From NCBI GenBank assembly GCA_900551245.1, contig URVC01000017.1, positions 1 through 64,000 on the forward strand: a stretch of DNA of 64,000 bases, in the 5' to 3' direction. The position numbers and the translations under genes were made by a program. The notes below the pieces were generated by a model. It had not been told where the DNA came from, did not search any database, and saw only the letters and a list, made by a program, of their open reading frames with translations. Origin of the DNA: an uncultured bacterium. GTDB lineage: Bacteria > Verrucomicrobiota > Lentisphaeria > Victivallales > Victivallaceae. Of this stretch, positions 55,127 to 63,265 are shown one piece after another (position 1 is the first letter of the stretch; the number at the start of each line of letters is the position of its first letter).

Positions 55127-56905
55127 ATGAAACTCACCTATTCACAATCGGAGACCGCGGCAAAGAGCTATGTCCCGGTCGCACTCGGCAACGGCGACCT
55201 ATCGTTTCAGATCGACGGCGGCGGCGCCATGGAACAGCAAGAGTACTGCGGCATGACCCCCGACGTGGTCCGCGCCGGATTGCGGTATGACCATCCGCAG
55301 TTTCCGCTGATCTCGTTCGGCGCGTTCCGCCAGGAACTGCCGGGTGACCCCGCGATCACCGGATTTCTTCAGGAGTTCGACCCGGGAACGGGCCTCTGCC
55401 ACTGCCGGACCGACTATGCGGACGGTTCCCGCCTCGACACGACGGTATTCTGTCATCTTCAGCGCAATCTGATCGTCATCCGCAAAAAACGGAGTGCCGC
55501 AGAGCATCCGGGGTTCCGCTTCCTCTACCGGATCGCCCCCTCCCGCCTGCGGGTGCGCTCCGCCGGAATGGCGCTGGAATACGAGGTGGAGAGCTTCCAG
55601 CCGGTCCGGGGGGAAATCTCCTTTCACCCGGAGAGTGCCGTCGAAGTTCCCGCCCGGGCAGATGTCCGGGAAATTGCGCTCGACTGCCCGTCCGGGGAGC
55701 TCACACTCAAGATCGCCTTCGACGACGAGGCACGGGGCGCGGCGGAAAACCAGTCGGCGGAGGAGCTGGAGCAATCCTCCCGCCAGGCCTGGGCGGAGTT
55801 TTACCGGGAGTCCCGCCTGCCCCGCCTGTCCGGACGTCTGGCGGAGGCCGCGCGCATGGCGGAATACCATCTGCGCATCAGCAGTACCCGGTTCTCCATG
55901 CCGGTGGGGTTGTATCACGGCCACTGGGAGGGGCGGTATTTCGCGTTCGACGAATACTTCATGCTGCGTGGACTGCTGGCCTCCGGCCACTTTGCTCTGG
56001 CGAAGAAGATCGTCGATTTCCGTTTCGCGGCACTGCCCGCCGCATGCGCCCGCTATTTTCTCTACTTCGGCAACCAGGGCAAAGCGGCCCGATTCGTCTG
56101 GGAGTCGATCGAAGAGGCGGGAGTGGAGGGCAGTCCGCCGGGTCACTGGCTGGATCACATCTTTCACATGGCGCATGTGGCGCTGGGCGCCTTCGACTAC
56201 TGCCGGGCGACGCAGGACGACGAGTATCTGCGGCGATGCGGCTACCCTCTGCTGAGCGCCTGCGCCAATTTCTATCTGGAGCAGGCGGTGACGCCGGACG
56301 GGGAAAGGCTGGTGATCGGCAAATGCGCCGATCTGGAGCGGCTCGGTCAGGCGCGATTCAATCCGTTCATGACCTCCTGCGGAGCGATTGCGACGATGGA
56401 GCGGGCGGCGGAAACGGCGGAGCGTCTGGGAGTCGATCCGGAGCAGCGCATCCAATGGCGACGGACCGCGGCGGCCCTGCGGGAGTCGCTCCCGCGCGAC
56501 AACGGGCGCTACCTCCCCTGCCCGGATGCGGAACCGGGGTCGAGCATCGCACTGCTGAGCGGCCTCTATCCCTACGGCACCCTGTCGGCGGAGGATCCGG
56601 CGCAGCGGCAGGCGGCGGAGGACTATTTCGCCCGGGAGCAGGAGTTCGGCAACATGTATCCGGAGGGGAAATCCCTCTGCAGCTGGTATGCGAACTGGAA
56701 GGCGCTCACGCTGGAGCGTCTGGGGCGGCGCGCCGAAGCGCGGGAACTGCTGGAGCAGATTGCGGCGGAGACCGGCTGCTTCCGCGAGACCTTTGAAATA
56801 CTGGAGACCGGGAAGCATCCCTACTTCACCACGGCGGAGGGGATCTTTCTGGAGGCGATCTGCCGGATCGTGCCGGAGGCGGGTCATCCGGAACTGAAAT
56901 TGTAA
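55127..56905 (+). CDS. (Alpha/alpha)6-barrel glycosidase, family uncertain
   Basis: A 592-residue protein without a signal peptide. It begins SYVPVALGNGDLSFQIDGGG, like the N-terminal beta-sandwich of GH65/GH95-type enzymes, and continues into an all-helical domain (GLYHGHWEGRYFAFDEYFML, HWLDHIFHMAHVALGAFDY, CGAIATMERAAETAERLG, EGKSLCSWYANWKAL). Acidic candidates such as FDEYF could be catalytic, but I cannot assign them. A cytoplasmic glycosidase or phosphorylase is likely. The ribosome site is weak (GCGGGA, then AAAGG directly before ATG). It is divergent from an AraC regulator. Confidence 0.7.
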   Translation: MKLTYSQSETAAKSYVPVALGNGDLSFQIDGGGAMEQQEYCGMTPDVVRAGLRYDHPQFPLISFGAFRQELPGDPAITGFLQEFDPGTGLCHCRTDYADGSRLDTTVFCHLQRNLIVIRKKRSAAEHPGFRFLYRIAPSRLRVRSAGMALEYEVESFQPVRGEISFHPESAVEVPARADVREIALDCPSGELTLKIAFDDEARGAAENQSAEELEQSSRQAWAEFYRESRLPRLSGRLAEAARMAEYHLRISSTRFSMPVGLYHGHWEGRYFAFDEYFMLRGLLASGHFALAKKIVDFRFAALPAACARYFLYFGNQGKAARFVWESIEEAGVEGSPPGHWLDHIFHMAHVALGAFDYCRATQDDEYLRRCGYPLLSACANFYLEQAVTPDGERLVIGKCADLERLGQARFNPFMTSCGAIATMERAAETAERLGVDPEQRIQWRRTAAALRESLPRDNGRYLPCPDAEPGSSIALLSGLYPYGTLSAEDPAQRQAAEDYFAREQEFGNMYPEGKSLCSWYANWKALTLERLGRRAEARELLEQIAAETGCFRETFEILETGKHPYFTTAEGIFLEAICRIVPEAGHPELKL

Positions 56906-57021
56906 CCCATGTCAAACAAAAGACGGCTAATACCATTTAATCAATCTGCAGTCTCCGCTCATTATTTCGATGTCATTGCGGACAAATAAATTTAAACACC
57001 TTAAACAGAGGGAATGCAGCC

Positions 57022-57789
57022 ATGAAGAAAAGAATCGATCGCTTCATACTGGGAAAAGAAAAGAATCATGCCGCAGCCAATAAATTTACTCTTATAGAAC
57101 TTCTTATCGTTATCGCCATTATTGCAATTCTGGCTGGACTCCTTTTGCCCGCACTCAACTCCGCCCGAGACAAAGCACAGGCAATCTCATGCGCAAACAA
57201 CCTGAAACAACTTGGTCTCTATATGGAGATGTACGCATCGGTTTCCGACGATTATTTGCCCGCCCCATACCCGCCTTCGGATAACGTTTATTACGGTAAC
57301 TGGAGCATGTTGCTGAAACGCACCATGAACCGGGATGAAGATCAGATTCATAAAGAATTCTATTGTCCGAGCTTTCAAGAAAATCTGTCAGGAGCAACGA
57401 TCTACGGTATGAACTGCTTTCTGGCAACCGGCTTGTCTTCCGGTAACCGGCAGTTTCCCAATCGCCGGCGTCTGCAATTTGACGACTACTGGTATGTCCG
57501 ACTCAACCGACCGTCACAAACCGTATTGCTGGGAGACAATATTCATCTGGAAGGCGATGGAAAACCAAGACAGTTTCCCCTGCTGAATGTCGATAACTCC
57601 GCCTCTCATTTTCGACATCGCGGACGAGCAAATTTCTGCATGTTGGATGGCAGGGTAGCCGTCGGCATGTCCTGGGCCCAGGCTTCTCTCGAATACAATT
57701 TCACAGCCGGAATCATCGGAGACAATTTCGACTCATCCAAGCCTTTGAGCGCCCAGGCGCTTTACAGTTATATACGCAACCCGAATTGA
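57022..57789 (+). CDS. Prepilin-type pseudopilin (low-GC region)
   Basis: A 255-residue prepilin-like protein: a basic 20-residue leader, FTLIELLIVIAIIAIL, NSARDKAQAISCANNLKQLG, then a C-terminal domain with FYCPSFQE and an intact HFRHRGRANFCMLDGRVAV end motif (His, then DG). A GAGGGA site precedes the ATG. Codon use is visibly AT-richer than in the neighbouring genes, as in the following GH, which suggests both arrived together. It is 46 bases upstream of the GH-A gene, the third pseudopilin/enzyme pair of the window. Confidence 0.88.
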   Translation: MKKRIDRFILGKEKNHAAANKFTLIELLIVIAIIAILAGLLLPALNSARDKAQAISCANNLKQLGLYMEMYASVSDDYLPAPYPPSDNVYYGNWSMLLKRTMNRDEDQIHKEFYCPSFQENLSGATIYGMNCFLATGLSSGNRQFPNRRRLQFDDYWYVRLNRPSQTVLLGDNIHLEGDGKPRQFPLLNVDNSASHFRHRGRANFCMLDGRVAVGMSWAQASLEYNFTAGIIGDNFDSSKPLSAQALYSYIRNPN

Positions 57790-57835
57790 ATCATTCATAC
57801 AATGTAAACAATCGTAATCCCAGGGAGTGTTGAAT

Positions 57836-60283
57836 ATGTTTCCAGCCATTTACATCGGCGCGCTTTTGCGCGGAATTTTCCGGACTTCCAGAATCTTATC
57901 TGTCTGTCTTGTTCTGGCCTGCATCACGGTTCTCCATGCCGGAGTATATGATGCAACAATGAAAATCCGGGCCTCATCTCCTGGCGGGGCATTTGTGAAA
58001 GGAGAACCATTGTCGTTTCAGTTGGTAAACAATACTCCACCGCCTGAAACTTACCAGGTAAAAAACTGGCGCGGCAAAATTGTAACAGAGGGCAAGTGGA
58101 ACAACACCAATCCACTGCAGCTTCCGGAATTGCCATATGGTCATTATCAGCTGACAACCCCGGCTGGAAATGTTTCATTCGCAGTTCTGCCAAACCAGGT
58201 GGAACGCCATGTGTCCCGTACTCAATTCCTCGCCGTCGACACTCATATAAGCTGGACGAAAGCCGGTAATAAGCAGGCGGGGTTCTCGGAGGATGCCGGG
58301 TATGAATTGATAGGTGAACTGGTACATCGACTGGGAGTTCCGATACTGCGTGACCGCATAAGTTGGAACAGAACCAATCCAGCCCCCGGAAAATACGATT
58401 TCTCAGAATATGAAAAACCGTTGAAACCAGTTACGAAACGCGGGATCGAAGTTTTGAGCGTTTATCACGATTCCCCCGACTGGGCAAACGGCAATCGCAA
58501 AGTTGCAAAAAACCGCACTCTCCCGCTCGATTTTTTTGCCCTCTATGAGTACAATAAGAAACTTGCAAAACAGTATCAAGGGAAAATACAGTACTGGGAA
58601 TTCTGGAATGAACAGGACATCGGCTCATTCTCCAATGCTCCAGCCTGGGAGTACGCGGCGAATCTGAAAGCCGCATATCTGGGATTTAAGGCAGGAGACC
58701 CGACAGTGACAGTACTCTCCGGTCCATCCCTGCTGTACCCTCATCTCTTCATGGGTACCGCGCTTCAAAGCGATCTGAACTGTTATTTTGACATTTTCAG
58801 CTATCACTGCTATGAATCGGAACAAGGGCTGGAAGAGTTCATTCGGTTTCTGCGATATACGTTGGAGAAAAATGGAGTTTCCGCTTCCACCCCCATCTGG
58901 CTGTCGGAATTCAATGATCACGCGCTTGGACACGCGGTGGAAGGTCCTGGTCTTCGTCCGGGTTATAAAGAGCATTCATACCGGCAGGAACTTATGATCA
59001 GTCAACTGCTGGTAAAACGTACGGCAATGTTTCAACAGTTGGGCGTTGCCCGCGGTTTCTTTTTCAACCTGATGCCTGTAATTGAACGCAATGGAACCGC
59101 TTCCTGGGGATTACTGCGCCGCGATTATACCATCAAAGCCGGTTTTACAGCACTGGCCAACCTCACCTACCAGTTGGGAAATGCAAAACTTCTGGGGAGC
59201 ATAAATTTGGGAAAAAAGCTCCATGCTTTTCTCTATGAACAACCTGATAAGAAACAGTCTTTGCTGATCTGGAGTGACCAAAAGCAGATTGTAAAAATCC
59301 CGGGCATGCAGAAAAACAGTCGTGTCGTCGATCTCTTCGGTACCCCTGTCGTAAGAAAAGACAATCAATTCAGCGTCGACAGCAATCCGCTCTATTTTCA
59401 TGGACTTGCCGGCTTGAAGCCGGATCAGGCGGCAATACCGCCGGGAAAAATTGCAGAAGCAAAAAATCCGGGCAATATGGATAAAGAGATTGTAAGTCGG
59501 ATAATTCTCCCTAAAAAACTCCAACTTTCTTTTTTCAAAGACTCAGTAGACATTCCGGATGAAACCATCGACTTCAGTGTAGAACTCTATAATTTCAGCA
59601 CACAGAAAAAAAAGGGAAAACTCGCCATTTCCGGTGTGAAAATTCTCGAGGACATTCCGGAAATTACGTTGTCCCCCCGGAGCAGAAAACTGATAAAACT
59701 CAAAGCCGCAGTTCAACCGGCAAACGGGTTTCGGGATAAAATCGTTGTAGGCGGCAGCTTCGAGGGGAAATGCATTTCCCGGCTTGTCGTACCATTCACA
59801 CGCAACAATCTTCTACTGAAGCAGGGACGTTTTCTCGCCTTGACATCAAGCAGCCGGGCCACGAACTGGCAAGAACATTCTTCGGGTAAAATGAGCATTG
59901 AAGATTTCCCTGCAGAGAAGGCTGTTCGTTTCACAGTGGACTATCCAGCCGGCACAGCTGACCGCTGGATTTATCCGCAATATCGCCTGCAGCTGCCGCG
60001 CGAATCATTGAAAAAAGCCGCAGGGATCGTATATGAAATCAGACTTGCAGAACCGGAACCCGGCGGCAGATATATACCGACGAGAGTTCATCTTCGTTCG
60101 GCCAATGGCTATCAGGGAATGCGGACCAATGGACATCATAATGAGAAATGGCAAACTGAAATTTTCACATTTCCAGAGTCGTTCGACAAAGGAAATGCGG
60201 AAATATTGGAAATCGGTTTCAATCCACCCCGGAATCACTTCAGTTTTCTGATTCGAAATATACGAATTTTCTATCTGGATTAA
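57836..60283 (+). CDS. Secreted clan GH-A glycoside hydrolase (GH39/GH5-like)
   Basis: An 815-residue exported enzyme (signal segment SRILSVCLVLACITVLHAG). A short N-terminal beta domain leads into a TIM barrel with VPILRDRISWNRTNPAPGKY, IQYWEFWNEQDIG (Glu259, acid/base candidate), FDIFSYHCYES and IWLSEFNDHA (Glu358, nucleophile candidate). A beta-rich C-terminal half of some 350 residues (PKKLQLSFFKDSVDIPDET) may bind carbohydrate. The start at 57836 follows GGGAG by eight bases. It belongs with the pseudopilin just upstream and has the same AT-rich composition. A weak GACCCG/CGGGTC hairpin lies after the gene. Confidence 0.8.
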   Translation: MFPAIYIGALLRGIFRTSRILSVCLVLACITVLHAGVYDATMKIRASSPGGAFVKGEPLSFQLVNNTPPPETYQVKNWRGKIVTEGKWNNTNPLQLPELPYGHYQLTTPAGNVSFAVLPNQVERHVSRTQFLAVDTHISWTKAGNKQAGFSEDAGYELIGELVHRLGVPILRDRISWNRTNPAPGKYDFSEYEKPLKPVTKRGIEVLSVYHDSPDWANGNRKVAKNRTLPLDFFALYEYNKKLAKQYQGKIQYWEFWNEQDIGSFSNAPAWEYAANLKAAYLGFKAGDPTVTVLSGPSLLYPHLFMGTALQSDLNCYFDIFSYHCYESEQGLEEFIRFLRYTLEKNGVSASTPIWLSEFNDHALGHAVEGPGLRPGYKEHSYRQELMISQLLVKRTAMFQQLGVARGFFFNLMPVIERNGTASWGLLRRDYTIKAGFTALANLTYQLGNAKLLGSINLGKKLHAFLYEQPDKKQSLLIWSDQKQIVKIPGMQKNSRVVDLFGTPVVRKDNQFSVDSNPLYFHGLAGLKPDQAAIPPGKIAEAKNPGNMDKEIVSRIILPKKLQLSFFKDSVDIPDETIDFSVELYNFSTQKKKGKLAISGVKILEDIPEITLSPRSRKLIKLKAAVQPANGFRDKIVVGGSFEGKCISRLVVPFTRNNLLLKQGRFLALTSSSRATNWQEHSSGKMSIEDFPAEKAVRFTVDYPAGTADRWIYPQYRLQLPRESLKKAAGIVYEIRLAEPEPGGRYIPTRVHLRSANGYQGMRTNGHHNEKWQTEIFTFPESFDKGNAEILEIGFNPPRNHFSFLIRNIRIFYLD

Positions 60284-60351
60284 GGGAGATTTTCCGATGC
60301 AACTTTACTGCGGATACCGCACTGCCCCCACCGTGTAATGGCCTATCTGCT

Positions 60352-60375
60352 GACCCGATAGAGTTCCTTCGGGTC
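60352..60375. terminator. Weak hairpin between GH-A gene and LacI promoter
   Basis: GACCCG (60352-60357) and CGGGTC (60370-60375) pair around 12 bases. It is followed by TGAATTT only; a weak terminator for the upstream pair is possible. Confidence 0.4.
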
Positions 60376-60380
60376 TGAAT

Positions 60381-60409
60381 TTGCAAAAACTCCCCTTTGC
60401 GGCTATAGT
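60381..60409 (+). promoter_or_regulatory. Promoter of LacI-type regulator
   Basis: TTGCAA (60381-60386), 17 bases, TATAGT (60404-60409), the same hexamers as for the LacI gene at 47028. Confidence 0.75.
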
Positions 60410-60431
60410 AAAGTTCAGTCCGCAAAGGGGA
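60391..60431. promoter_or_regulatory. 12-bp inverted repeat across LacI promoter (operator candidate)
   Basis: TCCCCTTTGCGG (60391-60402) and CCGCAAAGGGGA (60420-60431) are perfect inverted arms 17 bases apart. The left arm fills the -35/-10 spacer, and the right arm contains the ribosome site AAGGGG. A repressor bound here would block both transcription and, in RNA, only the right arm would remain. Confidence 0.7.
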
Positions 60432-60438
60432 AATTGCG

Positions 60439-61398
60439 ATGAAAGCGACAATCCGATCCATCGCCCGGGAGGCGAATGTCTCACCGGCAACCGTATCGCG
60501 GGTGCTCGGCGGTTCCACGCAGGTCACCCCGCACATGCGCTCTCATGTGCTGAATATCGCTCGAAAGCTCGGCTATCATAGCGCCGGAATCCGGAACGTC
60601 GCCTTGATCGCCGGAGAAAGCTTTTATTCCGGCTACGATGCCCTGCTTCTGCAGGCCCTGCGTGAAGAGCTCAGGCACAGAAACTATCGCGCCGTCCTGG
60701 TCACCACCTCCGATCTCGGCGCCCTCGACGATTGCGTGATCGCCGGAGCAATCTCCATCGCCTATCAGGACGGGAGGGAAAAACTCTGGATCCGTAACCG
60801 GGCGCTCCCCATGATCTGCATCAACACGACCGGCTATCACCTCGATGGAATCTACAAGGTCTACTCCGATGAACAGCAGGGAATCGAACTCGCGCTCGAA
60901 CATTTCTACAAATTCGGCCACCGCAATCTCGGCCTGGTCACCTATTGCAGCAACCTCCCCGGACCGCCGGGGAACTCCCTGCGGATTGAAATCTTCCATC
61001 AATATCTGAAAAAAAGCGGATGCTCCGGCACCGCGGTCAATATGATCGCCTGCGATCGTGCGGTCGATGCAGTTCGCAAACTGCTGGATTCCGGTGTCAC
61101 CGCCATCCTCGCCGCCGGAGAAACGGCGGGGCCGCCAGTGGCTCATGCGCTGAATCTCTTCCGGCGCAGGATTCCGGAAGATGTTTCATTGATCTCCATG
61201 GAAAATCGTAAAGTTTCCGAATTTCTCCAGCCACCGCACACAACCATCGAACAGCGGATGGACCGGCTGGCTTCCGCCGCCGTATCCCTGCTGGAAAAAC
61301 AGTGGAACGGCGAACAGAATCTCGCCGATGTCGCCATCGACTACTGTCTGCGGTCGCGCGACAGCGTCGCTCCACCGCCGGACAACTCCCGCTCCTGA
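60439..61398 (+). CDS. LacI-family transcriptional regulator
   Basis: A 319-residue repressor with a standard DNA-binding part (TIRSIAREANVSPATVSRVL...NIARKLGYHS) and a short, somewhat degenerate hinge, followed by a periplasmic-binding fold (VALIAGESFYSGYDALLLQA, SDEQQGIELALEHFYKFGHR, AILAAGETAGPPVAHALNLF, VSLISMENRKVSEFLQPPHT). The ATG is eight bases after AAGGGG, which is part of a perfect 12-bp inverted repeat over its own promoter. It probably controls itself and the GH/pseudopilin pair upstream. It is convergent with the EamA gene, four bases apart. Confidence 0.93.
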   Translation: MKATIRSIAREANVSPATVSRVLGGSTQVTPHMRSHVLNIARKLGYHSAGIRNVALIAGESFYSGYDALLLQALREELRHRNYRAVLVTTSDLGALDDCVIAGAISIAYQDGREKLWIRNRALPMICINTTGYHLDGIYKVYSDEQQGIELALEHFYKFGHRNLGLVTYCSNLPGPPGNSLRIEIFHQYLKKSGCSGTAVNMIACDRAVDAVRKLLDSGVTAILAAGETAGPPVAHALNLFRRRIPEDVSLISMENRKVSEFLQPPHTTIEQRMDRLASAAVSLLEKQWNGEQNLADVAIDYCLRSRDSVAPPPDNSRS

Positions 61399-61402
61399 TC
61401 CC

Positions 61403-62326
61403 TCACCGGCCGGGAAACAGTCTCTTTTGCCCCGCCGTCTCCCCCTGCAGCCGGAACTGGCGCAGGCTCTGCAGAGACACCGACAGAATCAGCAGAAACA
61501 GGCAGCCGTAAAAGGAGGCGGAGAGCTCCCGGTGCTCCTGAAAAATCAGCATCGCCAGCAGAATGCTGTACACCGGCTCCAGATTGTAGCTCAAGTTCAC
61601 CGTAAAGGCGGAAATCGTCTTCAAGGCACGGATCTGGCACCAGTAAAGCCCCACCGTGCAGACGGCGGCAAACACCACCAGTTCCCCGAGCTCCGGCAGG
61701 CTCGGCAGCAGACGAACGGCCGGGAAACACAGAAAATACCATGGCAGAAGCAGCGTCAAGGCGAGAAATCCGCCGCACATCTCCCCATACAGGATCGTTT
61801 CCGTCGAATAACTCCGCCCCAGAAAACGGGAGGCGATCGTGTAAAGCGAGGCGAGCAGCGTCGAAACAATTCCCAGTAGAATTCCGGTTCGAAACCGCAG
61901 ATCGAGAGAGAAGAACAGCAGAATGCCCGCAATCGACAGCAGACTGCACCCCAGCTCCAGCCACTCGAATTTCCGTTTCAGCAGCAAAGGCTCCAGAATC
62001 GTCGAAAAAAATCCGATCATTCCGAAACAGGCGACCCCGACCGAGACATTCGACAGTTTGATGCTGCCGAAAAAGAAGAGCCAGTGCAGGGCCAGAAGCA
62101 ATCCCGCACCGGAAATTTTCAGCCGGTCCCGCCAGGTGCACAGTCCCGCAACCCGCAGGAACCGGCGCAGCAGAATCAGCAGAAGCGCCGTGAACAGCAT
62201 CCGCCACCAGACCATCACGCCGCTCGAAAGGGCGATCAGCTTTCCGAAAATGCCGGTGAATCCCGCAAACAGGATGGATAGATGAAGGAAGCAGAATGCC
62301 CGCGTTGTTTCACTGAAATGTACCAT
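61403..62326 (-). CDS. EamA/DMT-family transporter
   Basis: A 307-residue membrane protein with about ten helices in two EamA halves (LSILFAGFTGIFGKLIA...SSGVMVWWRMLFTALLL; ILLGIVSTLLASLYTIASRF...NLSYNLEPVYSILLAMLIF). The second half carries the NLxPVxxxLLA-type signature of the drug/metabolite transporter superfamily. Substrates vary widely (amino acids, nucleotide sugars), and none can be deduced. A weak GGAG site precedes the ATG; no own promoter was found, so transcription may extend past the tsf terminator. Confidence 0.85.
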   Translation of the reverse strand: MVHFSETTRAFCFLHLSILFAGFTGIFGKLIALSSGVMVWWRMLFTALLLILLRRFLRVAGLCTWRDRLKISGAGLLLALHWLFFFGSIKLSNVSVGVACFGMIGFFSTILEPLLLKRKFEWLELGCSLLSIAGILLFFSLDLRFRTGILLGIVSTLLASLYTIASRFLGRSYSTETILYGEMCGGFLALTLLLPWYFLCFPAVRLLPSLPELGELVVFAAVCTVGLYWCQIRALKTISAFTVNLSYNLEPVYSILLAMLIFQEHRELSASFYGCLFLLILSVSLQSLRQFRLQGETAGQKRLFPGR

Positions 62327-62367
62327 TCGTTTCGCACTCCGCCGGCTCCATCGCGGAAACCGGCAGA

Positions 62368-62406
62368 TAAAAAAACACGGACTGGATTTGCATTCCGGCC
62401 CGTGTT
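62368..62406 (-). terminator. Intrinsic terminator of rpsB-tsf
   Basis: On the minus strand AAACACGG (62406-62399) and CCGTGTTT (62379-62372) form the stem and run into a seven-base T tract (A at 62368-62374 on the + strand). Confidence 0.88.
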
Positions 62407-62425
62407 TCTCTGGTTCAACAAAGAG

Positions 62426-63235
62426 TTACAGCTCTTCGCCGACCTCCCAGCGGATGAAGCGCCGCACCTTGAGATTCGGGCGGAACTTCGCCAGCGTGGT
62501 CTTGTCGTCCTTGACCCACGGCTGATCCATCAGGCAGACTTCGGAGAAGAACTTACGGATCTTGCCGGAGAGAATCTTGTCGAGCATCGCAGCCGGCTTG
62601 TTCGCCAGCTTCGGATCGGCGGCGGCGGCGATCTCCTTCTCCTTGGCGATCACTTCAGCCGGCACATCCGACTCGCTGATGTATTTCGGGCTGAACGCGG
62701 CGATGTGCAGGCAGATGTCGTTGAGCACGACCGGATCGGTCTCGCCCTCGACCTCGACCAGCACGCTGACCCGGCCGTCCATATGATGATAGCTGGCAAA
62801 CGCACAGCCTTCGGAACGCTTCCAGCGGGCCGCGCGGCGAACCTGCATGTTCTCGCCGATGACACCGATGTGATCGGTCAGGTTGTTCTTCTCCGCCTCG
62901 TTCACCGCAACCGTGACGTCGCCTTCGCCGGCCGCCTTGAGCGCGCTGTCCGCAATGCTCTTGACCAGATTGCCGAACTTGTCGGTCTTCGCCGCAAAGT
63001 CGGTCTCGCAGAGAACCTCGACAATCGCAGCGGCATCGTCGTTGATGCTGGTCCAGACCTTGCCCTGGTTGGTGGCGCGGCCGGACTTCTTCTCCGCCTT
63101 GGCGGCGCCGGACTTGCGCAGGTTTTCAATCGCCAGCGTCATGTCGCCGTCAGCGGCGGTCAGCGCCTTTTTGCAATCCATCATGCCGGCTCCGGTCTTC
63201 TCCCGAAGCTCCTGTACCATCTTAGCAGTAATCAT
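62426..63235 (-). CDS. tsf: Elongation factor Ts
   Basis: A 269-residue guanine-nucleotide exchange factor for EF-Tu. The N-terminal UBA-like domain (MVQELREKTGAGMMDCKKAL, AIENLRKSGAAKAEKKSGR) and the core (VEVLCETDFAAKTDKF, LNDICLHIAAFSPKYIS) are standard; TDFV is replaced by TDFA. The C-terminal part (AAMLDKILSGKIRKFFSEVC, LMDQPWVKDD) is typical. AGGAG precedes the ATG. It follows rpsB by 30 bases, the usual operon, and ends at a good terminator. Confidence 0.97.
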   Translation of the reverse strand: MITAKMVQELREKTGAGMMDCKKALTAADGDMTLAIENLRKSGAAKAEKKSGRATNQGKVWTSINDDAAAIVEVLCETDFAAKTDKFGNLVKSIADSALKAAGEGDVTVAVNEAEKNNLTDHIGVIGENMQVRRAARWKRSEGCAFASYHHMDGRVSVLVEVEGETDPVVLNDICLHIAAFSPKYISESDVPAEVIAKEKEIAAAADPKLANKPAAMLDKILSGKIRKFFSEVCLMDQPWVKDDKTTLAKFRPNLKVRRFIRWEVGEEL

Positions 63236-63265
63236 TTTTCACACTCCTCATGTCAATCGGTTGGC

